Positions 42,582 through 51,976 of a stretch of DNA of 64,000 bases are shown here, in pieces (positions within the stretch are counted from its first letter, which is position 1; the number at the start of each line of letters is the position of its first letter). This DNA is from Terriglobales bacterium (GTDB lineage: Bacteria; Acidobacteriota; Terriglobia; Terriglobales; Acidobacteriaceae). The notes under the pieces were generated by a model. The model worked only from the letters and a program-made list of their open reading frames with translations. It was not told the DNA's origin and searched no databases. The DNA lies in the NCBI GenBank assembly GCA_025934735.1, contig JAICWP010000002.1:62001-126000 (forward strand). Reading direction: 5' to 3'. Position numbers and translations under genes: made by a program.

Positions 42582-43970
42582 TCACGAGCTCTCCTCGTCC
42601 AGCTTCTTGGGAGCGGAATTATCAATGCGCACGCTGGCTCCATTGCGCAAAGTACGTAATACCTTGTAGCTGCCGGTGACGATCTCATCGCCCTTCTGCA
42701 GCCCTTTCAGGACCTCGATGTCGGTGGTGCCGCTGATACCTGTGTCCACGGGAACGAATACCGCCCGGCGGTTGCGAATTACGAATACGCCCTGGATTTC
42801 CTTCTTGTCATCGCCGTTGGCAACCGGAGGCAGCGAAGCCGCTTGCACCGAACCTTTGCCGGGAATGCTTTCCCGCAACTCCGAGGCCCGGCGCACCGTC
42901 AATGCCTGGATGGGAATAGCCAGGGCATTCTGCCGGGTCGCGGTGGTTACCTTTGCGGTGGTAGAAAGCCCCGGCCGCAGGTTTTCCGGCGGGTTCTGCA
43001 AGGTGACCACTACCTTAAAGTCCTTGGCTTCCTCGCTGGCAATGCTCTGCTGCGAGGTGGAAACGCCGGTGGACCGCACTACCGCGTTGTTGCCGATCTC
43101 GGTGACCTTGCCCTTGAAGCTCTTGTTGGGAATGGCGTCAATGGTCACCTCGGCCGGCTGCCCCAACTGCACGTTCACAATGTCGGTTTCATCCACTTTC
43201 ACTTCGGCGGTGATGATGGACATGTCGGCGATCGTCATCAGCGTGCTGCCCGGCGAGTTCTGAATGCCGATGACCACGGTTTCACCTTCGCGCACCGGGA
43301 GGTTGGTGACCAAGCCGTTGAACGGAGCGAAGTAGTAAGTCTTGTCGAGCACGTCGGTGACCCGGCGCAGGTTGGCCTGGTTCTGGGTGATGCGGCCCTG
43401 CGCCGATTCCAACTGCGCGCGCGATTGGGCGATCTGAGCTTGGGATTGGGCGATGCCGGCTTCGGCCGCCTCCCAGGCAGCCTTCTTGGCGTCGTAGTCG
43501 GCCTTGGCGATGAGAGCACCCTTGTACAAACCCTGGGCGCGTACCCAATCGAGCTTGGCACGGTCGTCATCCGCCTTGGCGCGAGCTAGGTTGGCTTGCG
43601 CCGTCGTTAGCGCCGCCGCGGCGGCAACGGCATCGGTGCGCGCCGCCTCCAGCGATGCCCGGGTGGCGGCCACGTCGGCGGAAGATTGCACGTTCTCCAG
43701 TTGCGCCAGCAATTGCCCTTTCTTGACGCGGTCGCCTTCGCGTACGAACAGTTTCGTAATCTTGCCGAAGGCGTTAGCGCTCACATTCACGTAGGTTTTG
43801 GGCTTGATCTCACCCGAGCCCGAAACCACCGCCGCCAGATTCTCCAGTTGCGCCCTGCCGGTCTGCACGGTTACGACGTTCTTGCGGCTCTGGTAAACGG
43901 TGAAGGCCACTATCGCGGCCAGCAGCAGCCCTGCTCCCAGGCCCAGCGCGGCTTTTTTCCAGGTCTTCAT
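42582..43970 (-). CDS. HlyD/MacA-family efflux adaptor (RND membrane fusion protein)
   Basis: 462 aa from the ATG at 43970 (MKTWKKAALGLG); a longer ORF opens at 44057 but its extra 29 residues look non-coding. One membrane helix (LGAGLLLAAIVAFTV), a lipoyl/barrel-sandwich domain, a long alpha-hairpin (about 90-190, Ala/Gln-rich coiled coil), a beta-barrel domain (ALAIPIQALTVRR), and a C-terminal domain. It joins an inner-membrane ABC transporter to an outer-membrane channel. First gene of the minus-strand pair with the ATPase. Confidence 0.87.
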   Translation of the reverse strand: MKTWKKAALGLGAGLLLAAIVAFTVYQSRKNVVTVQTGRAQLENLAAVVSGSGEIKPKTYVNVSANAFGKITKLFVREGDRVKKGQLLAQLENVQSSADVAATRASLEAARTDAVAAAAALTTAQANLARAKADDDRAKLDWVRAQGLYKGALIAKADYDAKKAAWEAAEAGIAQSQAQIAQSRAQLESAQGRITQNQANLRRVTDVLDKTYYFAPFNGLVTNLPVREGETVVIGIQNSPGSTLMTIADMSIITAEVKVDETDIVNVQLGQPAEVTIDAIPNKSFKGKVTEIGNNAVVRSTGVSTSQQSIASEEAKDFKVVVTLQNPPENLRPGLSTTAKVTTATRQNALAIPIQALTVRRASELRESIPGKGSVQAASLPPVANGDDKKEIQGVFVIRNRRAVFVPVDTGISGTTDIEVLKGLQKGDEIVTGSYKVLRTLRNGASVRIDNSAPKKLDEESS

Positions 43971-44137
43971 CTCACCCCGGTGTTTCACCTCATCCCCGGG
44001 GTGGACAGGTGGAGATACGGTCTGAACGCGCAGGAAGTTCCCGGATGCTATTGTCATAGGGCAGGCTCCACTCCCGGGATATTCCGCTGAACACGCGGGG
44101 CGAGCTGCGGAGAATGCGGCGGGAGCAAGTCCAACCC

Positions 44138-44159
44138 TATAATAACTTTATAATAACTT
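44138..44159 (+). repeat. tandem 11-bp repeat with two TATAAT elements
   Basis: TATAATAACTT occurs twice in a row (44138-44148 and 44149-44159). Both units hold a perfect -10 on the plus strand; neither has a good -35 at 16-18 bp. It lies in the divergent region between the MacA-like gene and the GWxTD gene. Confidence 0.6.
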
Positions 44160-44253
44160 TCGCGGTCCGCCAGCCCAAGCTGATTGCAGGGAAAAGCGCC
44201 CCGAAGCGTAATTTTTTCCCTGTCTTTACATAGGAATAAGCCCGTAACCTGCC

Positions 44254-44282
44254 TTGCTTTGGAACCATCAAATACTTACAAT
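44254..44282 (+). promoter_or_regulatory. sigma-70-type promoter of the GWxTD gene
   Basis: TTGCTT (44254-44259), 17-bp spacer, TACAAT (44277-44282). Start near 44289, so the upstream in-frame ATG at 44286 is excluded and ATG 44319 with GGAGGAG (44302-44308) is favoured. Confidence 0.55.
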
Positions 44283-44318
44283 GAAATGACCAGACGTCTG
44301 TGGAGGAGTGCCCTACAA

Positions 44319-46088
44319 ATGCCCGTTGATGGTTTTCGGCGCACTGTCTTGGCGACGGTTTTGGCGGGGTCCCTTATCCTGATTGGCGTAGCCGCTGCTC
44401 AGGATTCCAAGACTGCTTCCGATAATCTATCCGGCCCTGTCAATTCCGCGGCAAGTTCTAAAGATCAAGGCAATCAGGTTACCAACGTTAAGAAGCAACA
44501 AGAAGATCCCCTCAAGCGGCCGATCACTGAGCGGCAGCGCAGGAAGAACGAAAAGGCCCTCCACCAGGAACTGAGCAAGACCTACAAGAAGTGGCTTGAC
44601 GAAGACGTGCGCTGGATCATTACCGACCAGGAGCGCGAGGCGTTTCTCAAGCTGAGCAACGACGAGGAGCGCGACCAATTCATCGAGCAGTTCTGGCTGC
44701 GCCGCAATCCCACTCCCGACAGTGTGGACAATCCGTACAAGGATGAGCACTACCGGCGCATCGCTTACGCCAACGAGCACTTTGCCGCCGGTATTCCTGG
44801 ATGGAAGACGGACCGGGGCCGCATGTACATCATGTACGGCCCGGCGGACGAGATTACATCACATCCCGCAGGCGGCACCTACGACCGGCCCATTGATGAG
44901 GGCGGCGGCACCACCTCGACTTTCCCCTTTGAAGATTGGCGCTATCGCTATCTGGAGGGTGTCGGGCAGAACATCATCATTGAGTTCGTGGACACCTGCA
45001 TGTGCGGCGACTACCACATGACGATGGACCGCTCGGAGAAGGATGCCCTGCTTTACACGCCTAATGCCGGTCTTACGTTCTACGAACAGATGGGCATGGC
45101 GAGCAAGACCGACCGCTTTACCGGCGGCGGCCTGGAACGCCTCGGCAACGGGCCGCTAGCGGCTTCCCAAAGCGCCAAGCAGTTTGATCGGCTGGAGCAG
45201 TTCGCGAAACTGCAGGCCCCGCCGGTGGTCAAGTTCAAAGATCTGGAAGAAGTTGTAACCCACAAGATCAGCATGAATCTGATGCCTTTCAATGTGCAGA
45301 CTGACTTTGTGAAGGTGACAGATGACACGATCCTGGTTCCGGTCACGGTCCAGATCAAGTACAAGGACGTGACCTTCCAGACCAAGGAAGGGGTTTCGTC
45401 TGGAGTGGTGCACATCTTCGGCCGGGCGACCACCCTGACCGGGCGGATTGCGCAGACCTTCGAGGACACAGTGAAGGTAGATGAGCCCTCGGAGTTGCTG
45501 CCCAAGGAAACGGAAAAATCCGCGGTGTACTGGAAAGCATTGCCCTTGCGCCCGGGCCGCTATCGCGTTGACCTGGTGGTGAAGGACGTCAATGGCGACC
45601 GCATGGGCACCTGGAGCCGCGGCATCATGGTGCCGGAGTACAGCGAAGACAAGCTGGCCACCTCGTCGCTAATCCTTTCGGATGAAATGGAGAAAGTGCC
45701 CAATCGCGATGTGGGCACCGGCAATTTCGTGATCGGCACCACCAAGGTTCGTCCGCGTCTGGCTTCGGCGGACGGCAAGCCACCCACCTTCAAGCGCGAC
45801 CAGAAAGTGAATTTCTGGATGCAGGTGTACAACTTGACCGTCAACCAGCAGACGCACAAGCCTCAGGCCACCATCGAGTACAACTTGATCAATACCGCTA
45901 CGAATAAGGCCGTGCTGCACAAGGTGGAATCCACGGACCAGATGGGCAACGTGGGCGACCAGCTCACGTTGGAGAAGAGCCTGTCGGCCAGTGCTTTGAC
46001 GCCGGGCCTGTATCGTTTAAGCATTAAGGTGAATGACAACGTTTCTAAACAAATGGTCGATCCAACAGTGACCTTTGCCGTTGAGTAG
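44319..46088 (+). CDS. GWxTD-domain secreted protein
   Basis: 589 aa from ATG 44319 (GGAGGAG upstream). Signal peptide (FRRTVLATVLAGSLILIGVAAA). A charged helical part (about 75-160) with WLDEDVRWIIT and QFIEQFWLRRNPTPDS precedes the GWxTD motif (GWKTD at 161-165) in GWKTDRGRMYIMYGPADE, the hallmark of this domain in Acidobacteria and relatives. The C-terminal half (about 280-589) is beta-rich. Function is unknown; the family is found next to outer-membrane or regulatory proteins. 29 nt ahead of the outer-membrane barrel gene and probably cotranscribed. Confidence 0.85.
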   Translation: MPVDGFRRTVLATVLAGSLILIGVAAAQDSKTASDNLSGPVNSAASSKDQGNQVTNVKKQQEDPLKRPITERQRRKNEKALHQELSKTYKKWLDEDVRWIITDQEREAFLKLSNDEERDQFIEQFWLRRNPTPDSVDNPYKDEHYRRIAYANEHFAAGIPGWKTDRGRMYIMYGPADEITSHPAGGTYDRPIDEGGGTTSTFPFEDWRYRYLEGVGQNIIIEFVDTCMCGDYHMTMDRSEKDALLYTPNAGLTFYEQMGMASKTDRFTGGGLERLGNGPLAASQSAKQFDRLEQFAKLQAPPVVKFKDLEEVVTHKISMNLMPFNVQTDFVKVTDDTILVPVTVQIKYKDVTFQTKEGVSSGVVHIFGRATTLTGRIAQTFEDTVKVDEPSELLPKETEKSAVYWKALPLRPGRYRVDLVVKDVNGDRMGTWSRGIMVPEYSEDKLATSSLILSDEMEKVPNRDVGTGNFVIGTTKVRPRLASADGKPPTFKRDQKVNFWMQVYNLTVNQQTHKPQATIEYNLINTATNKAVLHKVESTDQMGNVGDQLTLEKSLSASALTPGLYRLSIKVNDNVSKQMVDPTVTFAVE

Positions 46089-46117
46089 CTAACTCACGTC
46101 CCCAGCGAGGTAGCGCG

Positions 46118-47809
46118 TTGAAGACCCAGAAGCTGATTCGATTGGCAGTGACCGCGACCCTGGTCCTGGCGGTTTCAGCCTGGGGTGCGGGCAAACCGGC
46201 GGGGATTTCCGGATTTGTGCACAGCTCAGCGGGCGTGCCGCAGATGGGGGCAGCCGTGGAAATTGTCCCCATCGGATCGCTCCGGGCCATGCTGGTCTTC
46301 ACCAACGACAAGGGCTTCTATTCTGTCAAAGGTCTTCTTCCTGGGATTTACCACATCCGGGTTACCGCGCCGGCTTTCCTTCCCTCATTGCGTGAGAACG
46401 TGAACCTGCGGGGGGGGGCGGACCGGGTTGTCAATTTGACCCTGAACACGCTGTTTGAAGCGATGCAGACCTTGCCGCGCAAGCAGGGCGCCAGTGACGA
46501 CGATGATTGGAACTGGACGCTGCGCTCCTACGGCAACCGTCCCATCCTGCGGGTGGTAAACGGCGGTCCGGTCATGGTTTCATCGGAGGGTTCCGGCGAC
46601 GGGCGGCTGAAGGGGCGGGTAGCCTTTGTGGGCGGCTCCAGCGACGACTTCAACGCCGCCACGGGCGACGTCAGCACCGCCTTTTCCGTAGAGCGGTCTC
46701 TATTTACCACGGGCACGCTATCGTTTGCCGGCAACGTAGGCTACGGCACGGGCACTCCTGCCGTGGTACGCGCTGCCTATAGTCACAGAATGGGCAGCGG
46801 CTCTGTGCCGCAGATTGCTCTCACCATGCGCCGCCTGGCTACGCCGGATACGGTGCTGCATGATGGCGCCCTGCAGGCCCTCTCCCTGACGACTTCCGAC
46901 GATTTTTCCCTGGGCAACGCCTTGGAATTCAACCTGGGGAACGAACTGCAGGCCATTCAGTTCATGGGACGAGTCACCGTGGCGCGGCCCTTCGGGTCGG
47001 TCACCCTGCATCTTTCGCCGGATACGGTGCTGGAATATAAGTACGCCACCTCCGAGCCAAACACCCGGCGGGAAAAGGGCTACGACTCAGCGCCGGCGGA
47101 TCTGACCGAGTCGACCCCGCGCATGTCGGTAGTGGGGGACAATCCAGTCTTGGAGCGCGCCCATCACCAGGAGGTCGCGGTTTCCCACCGCATGGGCGCA
47201 ACCAGGGTGCAGGCCGCTTTTTATTACGACCGCATCGGCAACACCATGCTCACCGGGGTGGGTGATGCCAGCTCCGAACTCGGCAACGTATTGCCTGATG
47301 TTTATTCCGAAACATTCTCCTTCGCCGGCAACGACCTGAGGACCAATGGCGTGCGCCTGGTGGTACAGCGCGATCTGCCCGTCGGCATGACCGGCACGCT
47401 CGACTACGCTTACGGTGGCGCTCTGGACGTGGCACCTAATACGTCCTGGCAGGCTTTGGGCAATAGCCTACGCGCTGTCCGCCGTCACGCGGTTACGGCC
47501 AAGGTGAGCGGCACCGCCCCCAAGCTGAAGACACACTGGATTGGTTCCTACCGCTGGATCAGCGGAGGGGCGGTTACCCCGGTGGATATGTTTGACGCTT
47601 CTCCCGGGCAAGCGGGGGCCTACTGGAACTTCTTCATCCGCCAGCCCTTGCCGGGCACCGTCTTCATGGCCAGCCATATGGAAGCCTTGCTGGAAGTGGA
47701 TAACCTGTTGGCCCAAGGGTACGTGCCGATCGTCGGCAAGGACGGCCACACCCTTTACCTGGTGCAATCGCCGCGCACCCTCCGTGGCGGGCTGGCTTTC
47801 AACTTCTAA
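46118..47809 (+). CDS. outer-membrane beta-barrel protein with carboxypeptidase-regulatory-like domain
   Basis: 563 aa, TTG start with GCGAGG upstream. Signal peptide (LIRLAVTATLVLAVSAWGAG). N-terminal CarboxypepD_reg/DUF4480-like domain: ISGFVHSSAGVPQMGAAVEIV, NDKGFYSVKGLLPGIYHIRV (about 30-105). Then a long region of alternating beta strands ending in ...RGGLAFNF with a terminal phenylalanine, as in outer-membrane barrels. No TonB box or plug is recognised. Function probably tied to the GWxTD protein encoded just upstream. Confidence 0.72.
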   Translation: MKTQKLIRLAVTATLVLAVSAWGAGKPAGISGFVHSSAGVPQMGAAVEIVPIGSLRAMLVFTNDKGFYSVKGLLPGIYHIRVTAPAFLPSLRENVNLRGGADRVVNLTLNTLFEAMQTLPRKQGASDDDDWNWTLRSYGNRPILRVVNGGPVMVSSEGSGDGRLKGRVAFVGGSSDDFNAATGDVSTAFSVERSLFTTGTLSFAGNVGYGTGTPAVVRAAYSHRMGSGSVPQIALTMRRLATPDTVLHDGALQALSLTTSDDFSLGNALEFNLGNELQAIQFMGRVTVARPFGSVTLHLSPDTVLEYKYATSEPNTRREKGYDSAPADLTESTPRMSVVGDNPVLERAHHQEVAVSHRMGATRVQAAFYYDRIGNTMLTGVGDASSELGNVLPDVYSETFSFAGNDLRTNGVRLVVQRDLPVGMTGTLDYAYGGALDVAPNTSWQALGNSLRAVRRHAVTAKVSGTAPKLKTHWIGSYRWISGGAVTPVDMFDASPGQAGAYWNFFIRQPLPGTVFMASHMEALLEVDNLLAQGYVPIVGKDGHTLYLVQSPRTLRGGLAFNF

Positions 47810-47835
47810 TCTAAACCTCTGATTTTACTGGTACT

Positions 47836-48168
47836 TCAGTCCAGGAGCTTCTGCCACCATTTTTTGGGGATTGCCGGCTGGGGGTCAAAAACGGGCTCAT
47901 CGCTCAGGCCGAGAAAGCCGCCGGCTGCGAAGCTGACCGGTTCAGTGGACAGGGTAGAAGCGGGGACGGGGAGCCCCGGATTGCGCTGAAATCTGGCCAT
48001 GAGTACTTGACCGCTGCTATCTGCCGGCAGGGCTAACAGCACCTGGGGTGAACTGCTTTGCAGGGCGGATTGCAGCGGGTCTGCATGGGGATCACAGCTG
48101 GCCACAAAGTGCAGATTGGCGGAGATGGCTTGCGCCGTCTGCTTGTCGAATGCGATGCAACGAGTCAT
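47836..48168 (-). CDS. small hypothetical protein
   Basis: 110 aa. GAGGG stands 5 nt before the ATG on the minus strand. The C-terminus PKKWWQKLLD is amphipathic and basic, and the middle is Ser/Pro/Ala-rich. Convergent with the barrel gene. I do not recognise a family. A perfect hairpin (48179-48197) lies 10 nt upstream. Confidence 0.55.
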   Translation of the reverse strand: MTRCIAFDKQTAQAISANLHFVASCDPHADPLQSALQSSSPQVLLALPADSSGQVLMARFQRNPGLPVPASTLSTEPVSFAAGGFLGLSDEPVFDPQPAIPKKWWQKLLD

Positions 48169-48178
48169 AAGCCCTCGC

Positions 48179-48197
48179 CTGGCCCATTTTGGGCCAG
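48179..48197. promoter_or_regulatory. perfect 8-bp palindrome upstream of the small hypothetical gene
   Basis: CTGGCCCA (48179-48186) and TGGGCCAG (48190-48197) with loop TTT. On the minus strand it lies close to the ribosome binding site. Either an operator or an RNA hairpin. Confidence 0.45.
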
Positions 48198-48429
48198 TTC
48201 TGGATTCTCAGATGCCTGCCACTCGTATTTTGATGGTTGACTGCCCCAGCACCTTTCAGTAGGCTGGCCGGGCTTTTTCCTTTACAGAGCATTGTGCCGG
48301 TCTGGCCCAGGCGGTAGGCTCAGCGCATCGGCAAATGGTGCATTTCCATGTTCACCCTAACTGACCGGCGGCGCCGGATTGGGGCAGGCTTTGCAATCGC
48401 CCAAGCCGGAAGCGGTGTTGTTCCCGTCT

Positions 48430-48448
48430 GCCCCGGCGAATACGGGGC
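48430..48448 (+). promoter_or_regulatory. leader hairpin next to the TonB-receptor ribosome binding site
   Basis: GCCCCG (48430-48435) and CGGGGC (48443-48448) with a 7-nt loop GCGAATA, directly followed by AAAGGAGA (48449-48456) and the ATG at 48463. The hairpin sits immediately before the RBS without covering it. Confidence 0.5.
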
Positions 48449-48462
48449 AAAGGAGAAACGTC

Positions 48463-51400
48463 ATGAAGTTACGTTTAGTCATGGGGCTCTTTCTTCTCAC
48501 AACCACTGGCTTAATGGCGCAGACCTTCCGTGGAACTATTCTAGGAACGGTAACCGATCCTTCCGGCGCCGTGATTTCCGGGGCCAAGGTGACGGCGCGT
48601 AGTGCGGCAACCGGCTTGGACCGCAGCACGCAAACCAGCGCGGACGGAACTTATAGCATTCCCGAACTTCCCATCGGCTCTTATACCGTCACCATATCGC
48701 AAGCCGGTTTCCAGACCTTTACCGTGCGCGACGTGCAGGTGAACGTTGCTGCCGAGCGCCGGGTGGACGGCAGTTTGAGGACAGGCCAGGTGGCGGAGCA
48801 GGTAGTAGTCTCTGCCGAGAGTCTGCCGCAAGTTGACACTACCTCGGCAGAGCTCGGTGGAACACTGACCTCCCACACCATCGAAAATCTACCGGTGAAC
48901 GGCCGCGACTACACCAAGCTGATCTATCTGAATCCAGGAGTTGCTGGTTCACCTGACCAGATTTCCGATTCTCCGGGCTCATTCGGCACGTTCTCCATGA
49001 ACGGCAACCGTGGCCGTGCGAACAACTTCCTCCTCGATGGCACAGATATGAACGACGGCTACCGGAATGATCCTGCCATTAATGAGGCGGGTGTTTTCGG
49101 CGATCCGGCGACCATTTTGCCTATTGATGCAGTGGCTGAACTGCGCGTGCTCTCGAATTACGAGTCGGAGTACGGGCGCAACAGCGGCGCCGTTGTCAAC
49201 ATTGTGACCAAGAGCGGCACCAATAACTGGCACGGGAGCGGATTGGAATACTGGCGCAGCGGCCAGCTTGGCGCCCGCAACTTCTTCAACTTCGCGCCGA
49301 ACCCCAAGAACCCCTTCCACAACAATCAGTTCGCCGGCTCCCTGGGGGGCCCGGTGGTAAAGGATAAAACCTTTTTCTACGTAGATTACGAGGGACAGCG
49401 TGAAAGCGGAGCGCAATCGGGCACAAGTTGTGTACCTGATCCTGCTGTGATTGCTGCCACCGAGGCGACCATTATCTCAGGCGGCGGGACTCTAAATCCG
49501 ATCACGACTGCCCTGCTGCAAAGACACCCCTGGCCGACGCCGAACATCGCCGGCGCCGCCAGCGACATCACCAAGTGTGCGACCGACAACTTGTCAACCG
49601 CAACGCGCTTTACCAATCGTGTGGATAGCTTAATCGTGAAGCTGGACCACAACTTCAACCCCAACAATCTGCTGACTGGGCGCTACTACTTTGGCGACAG
49701 CGATCAGAGCTTTCCTTTCGCGCAACTGGCCGCGGGACTTCTTCCCGGCTTCAACACTGTGACTCCCACGCGCGTGCAGCTCGTGGCTCTTTCCTATGTC
49801 AAGGTCGTGAACGCCAGCCAGGTGAACGAAGCCCGGCTGGGATGGAACCGCTTCGCCGAGGGGTTCTTCCCCCAGGATCAGAGCTTTAACCCTTCTTCCA
49901 TCGGGTTAAACACAGGAGTCGGGCCCTATGAGGGTGGGTTGCCGGCGATCTCGGTGGGAAATTTTTCTCAAATCGGCGCTACCACGGGTGTTCCGCGGAA
50001 TCGCGTGGATGCGAACTGGCATTTCGTAGATAACTATTCGTGGAAGTTTGGGCGCAACGACCTGAAGTTTGGCTACGAGTTCCGCCGCACCACCATCATG
50101 CAGGTGCTGGAGCACAATTTCCGGGGGGAACTGAGCTTTGACGATTTGACCTCCTTCCTTGAGGGTTCTCCTTCCGGCGGCGACCAGGCAATCGGCAATA
50201 CCCGCCGGCACACCTCGGAAAACAACCACGGTCTCTATATTCAGGACAGCTTCCGCTGGACTCCGCGCCTGACTCTGAACGTGGGGGCGCGCTGGGATTA
50301 CTTTGGAGTTATTTCGGAAAAGAACAACCTCTTTTACCGGTTTGACCCGGCAAACGGTGGTTCCGTAGTGCAGGTGGGCAGCGCAGGAGGCCCGGATAAG
50401 CTCTACAACCCGGACTACAACAACTTCGCTCCCCGAGCCGCCTTTGCCTATGACCTTACCGGCAGGGGCAAGACGGTCCTACGCGGCGGCTGGGGGTTAT
50501 TCTATGATGCCTTCGCGCAGGATATGTTCCTCGGACATTTGCCTTGGAACTGCGTGTTCTGCCCGGGGCCCGCGTACACGGGGACCGGCCCGGGAGCGAT
50601 CTCGACCCTGGGCTTTAGTGGTGGCGCCCTAGCTTCCAATGTACCGGTGTTCAGCGGCCCTTCGCCGCTGGGAGATTTTTTTGCTGCTGATCCCCACCTG
50701 CGCACACCCTACGTGCAGAACTTCAATCTGAACTGGCAACAGGCGCTGGGCAACAAAGCGGTCTTGCAGGTCGGATACGTGGGAACCAGAGGAACCAAGC
50801 TGTTCCGATTCCGCGATATTAACCAACCCAGCCAGGCGCAGATTACGGCATTCGATTTGGCTACACCCGCTGGCACGCTTGTGCAGGGCTATGCTGTTCC
50901 GCGGCCCTTTGCCAACCTCTTTTATGTAAACCAGGAGGAATCGCAGGCAAGCTCCACCTATCACTCGCTGCAGACCAGCCTGCGGGTGGCTTCGTGGCAC
51001 GGATTGCAGACACAAGCAAATTTCGTCTGGTCGCACTCGATTGATGATGCCAGCGACAGCGAGGATTTCATCCCCAACCAGGCACAGCCCACCAACAGCC
51101 TTAATCCGGCAGGCGAACGCGGTAACTCCAGCTTCGATATCCGCCGGCGCTTCACCTGGAACTTTGTGTACGAATTCCCCAAGGTGGGGGGCAGCATGGC
51201 CAGGCTGAAGAATGGCTGGGGACTGGATGGAGCGCTGAGCCTGCAGGACGGACAGCCGTTCCATCTGAATTACTTTTTCGAAGGCGACTACTCCGGCGCG
51301 GGTGAGGGCTTTGACCGTCCCGATGTCGTGGGACCGGTGCAGTACGGCAGCTTGCCCGGAAACTTCCTCAATCTCAGCTCATTCGCCGCGCCTTGTACCT

Positions 51401-51795
51401 TCCTGCCCAACCCGCCTGACTCCAGCGGCAGCGAAGCCAACTGCGTTCCTGGAACCAGGCATTTCGGGAACATGGGGCGCAATTCTCTGCGAGGGCCCAG
51501 CTTTAAGGAATTCAACTTCTCCATTTTCAAGAACACCGCTTTGACCGAACGGGTGAACCTGCAAATGCGAGCTGAGTTCTTCAATTTGTTCAATCATCCC
51601 AACTTCTCCAACCCGATCCTGCCGGGATTCATCGCCGATCCGGGAGCCCCCAATACCGATCCCACCGCCGGTCCTGTCGGGCGCCAGCTTGGATTCCTGC
51701 CCCTGACCGCCACCGGGGATGTGGGCATCGGCAACCCGTTCCTGGGAGGCGGGGGGCCACGGGGAATTCAGTTGGCGGCGAAATTTACCTTCTAG
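48463..51795 (+). CDS. TonB-dependent receptor, Oar-like, with carboxypeptidase-regulatory domain
   Basis: 1110 aa from ATG 48463 (AAAGGAGA 6 nt upstream; an ORF start at 48379 is not needed). Signal peptide (LRLVMGLFLLTTTGLMA). N-terminal CarboxypepD_reg domain (RGTILGTVTDPSGAVIS, about 22-100), plug domain (IENLPVNGRDYTKLIYLNPG; GNRGRANNFLLDGTDMND) and a large barrel ending in AAKFTF. Acidobacterial genomes hold many such Oar-like receptors, believed to import glycans, peptides or other nutrients. No SusD-like partner is present. Closed by a terminator. Confidence 0.92.
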   Translation: MKLRLVMGLFLLTTTGLMAQTFRGTILGTVTDPSGAVISGAKVTARSAATGLDRSTQTSADGTYSIPELPIGSYTVTISQAGFQTFTVRDVQVNVAAERRVDGSLRTGQVAEQVVVSAESLPQVDTTSAELGGTLTSHTIENLPVNGRDYTKLIYLNPGVAGSPDQISDSPGSFGTFSMNGNRGRANNFLLDGTDMNDGYRNDPAINEAGVFGDPATILPIDAVAELRVLSNYESEYGRNSGAVVNIVTKSGTNNWHGSGLEYWRSGQLGARNFFNFAPNPKNPFHNNQFAGSLGGPVVKDKTFFYVDYEGQRESGAQSGTSCVPDPAVIAATEATIISGGGTLNPITTALLQRHPWPTPNIAGAASDITKCATDNLSTATRFTNRVDSLIVKLDHNFNPNNLLTGRYYFGDSDQSFPFAQLAAGLLPGFNTVTPTRVQLVALSYVKVVNASQVNEARLGWNRFAEGFFPQDQSFNPSSIGLNTGVGPYEGGLPAISVGNFSQIGATTGVPRNRVDANWHFVDNYSWKFGRNDLKFGYEFRRTTIMQVLEHNFRGELSFDDLTSFLEGSPSGGDQAIGNTRRHTSENNHGLYIQDSFRWTPRLTLNVGARWDYFGVISEKNNLFYRFDPANGGSVVQVGSAGGPDKLYNPDYNNFAPRAAFAYDLTGRGKTVLRGGWGLFYDAFAQDMFLGHLPWNCVFCPGPAYTGTGPGAISTLGFSGGALASNVPVFSGPSPLGDFFAADPHLRTPYVQNFNLNWQQALGNKAVLQVGYVGTRGTKLFRFRDINQPSQAQITAFDLATPAGTLVQGYAVPRPFANLFYVNQEESQASSTYHSLQTSLRVASWHGLQTQANFVWSHSIDDASDSEDFIPNQAQPTNSLNPAGERGNSSFDIRRRFTWNFVYEFPKVGGSMARLKNGWGLDGALSLQDGQPFHLNYFFEGDYSGAGEGFDRPDVVGPVQYGSLPGNFLNLSSFAAPCTFLPNPPDSSGSEANCVPGTRHFGNMGRNSLRGPSFKEFNFSIFKNTALTERVNLQMRAEFFNLFNHPNFSNPILPGFIADPGAPNTDPTAGPVGRQLGFLPLTATGDVGIGNPFLGGGGPRGIQLAAKFTF

Positions 51796-51820
51796 ATACC
51801 AGGTTATAGCAAATAGAACG

Positions 51821-51852
51821 AGCAGGCTCCGGGCCGGAGCCTGCTTGCTTTT
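51821..51852 (+). terminator. rho-independent terminator of the TonB receptor gene
   Basis: AGCAGGCTCC (51821-51830) and GGAGCCTGCT (51836-51845), perfect 10 bp, loop GGGCC, followed by TGCTTTTG. Confidence 0.82.
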
Positions 51853-51976
51853 GAGCGATCCCAACGTCCCTGTACCTACGTACCGGGCAGGGTAACGCCC
51901 CCGATACCTTGGCCTGTGGCAACTCGCGTGCTACGCTCCTGTTTCAGAAAGCAAATCCCAGAGAAGAGAACCACGC

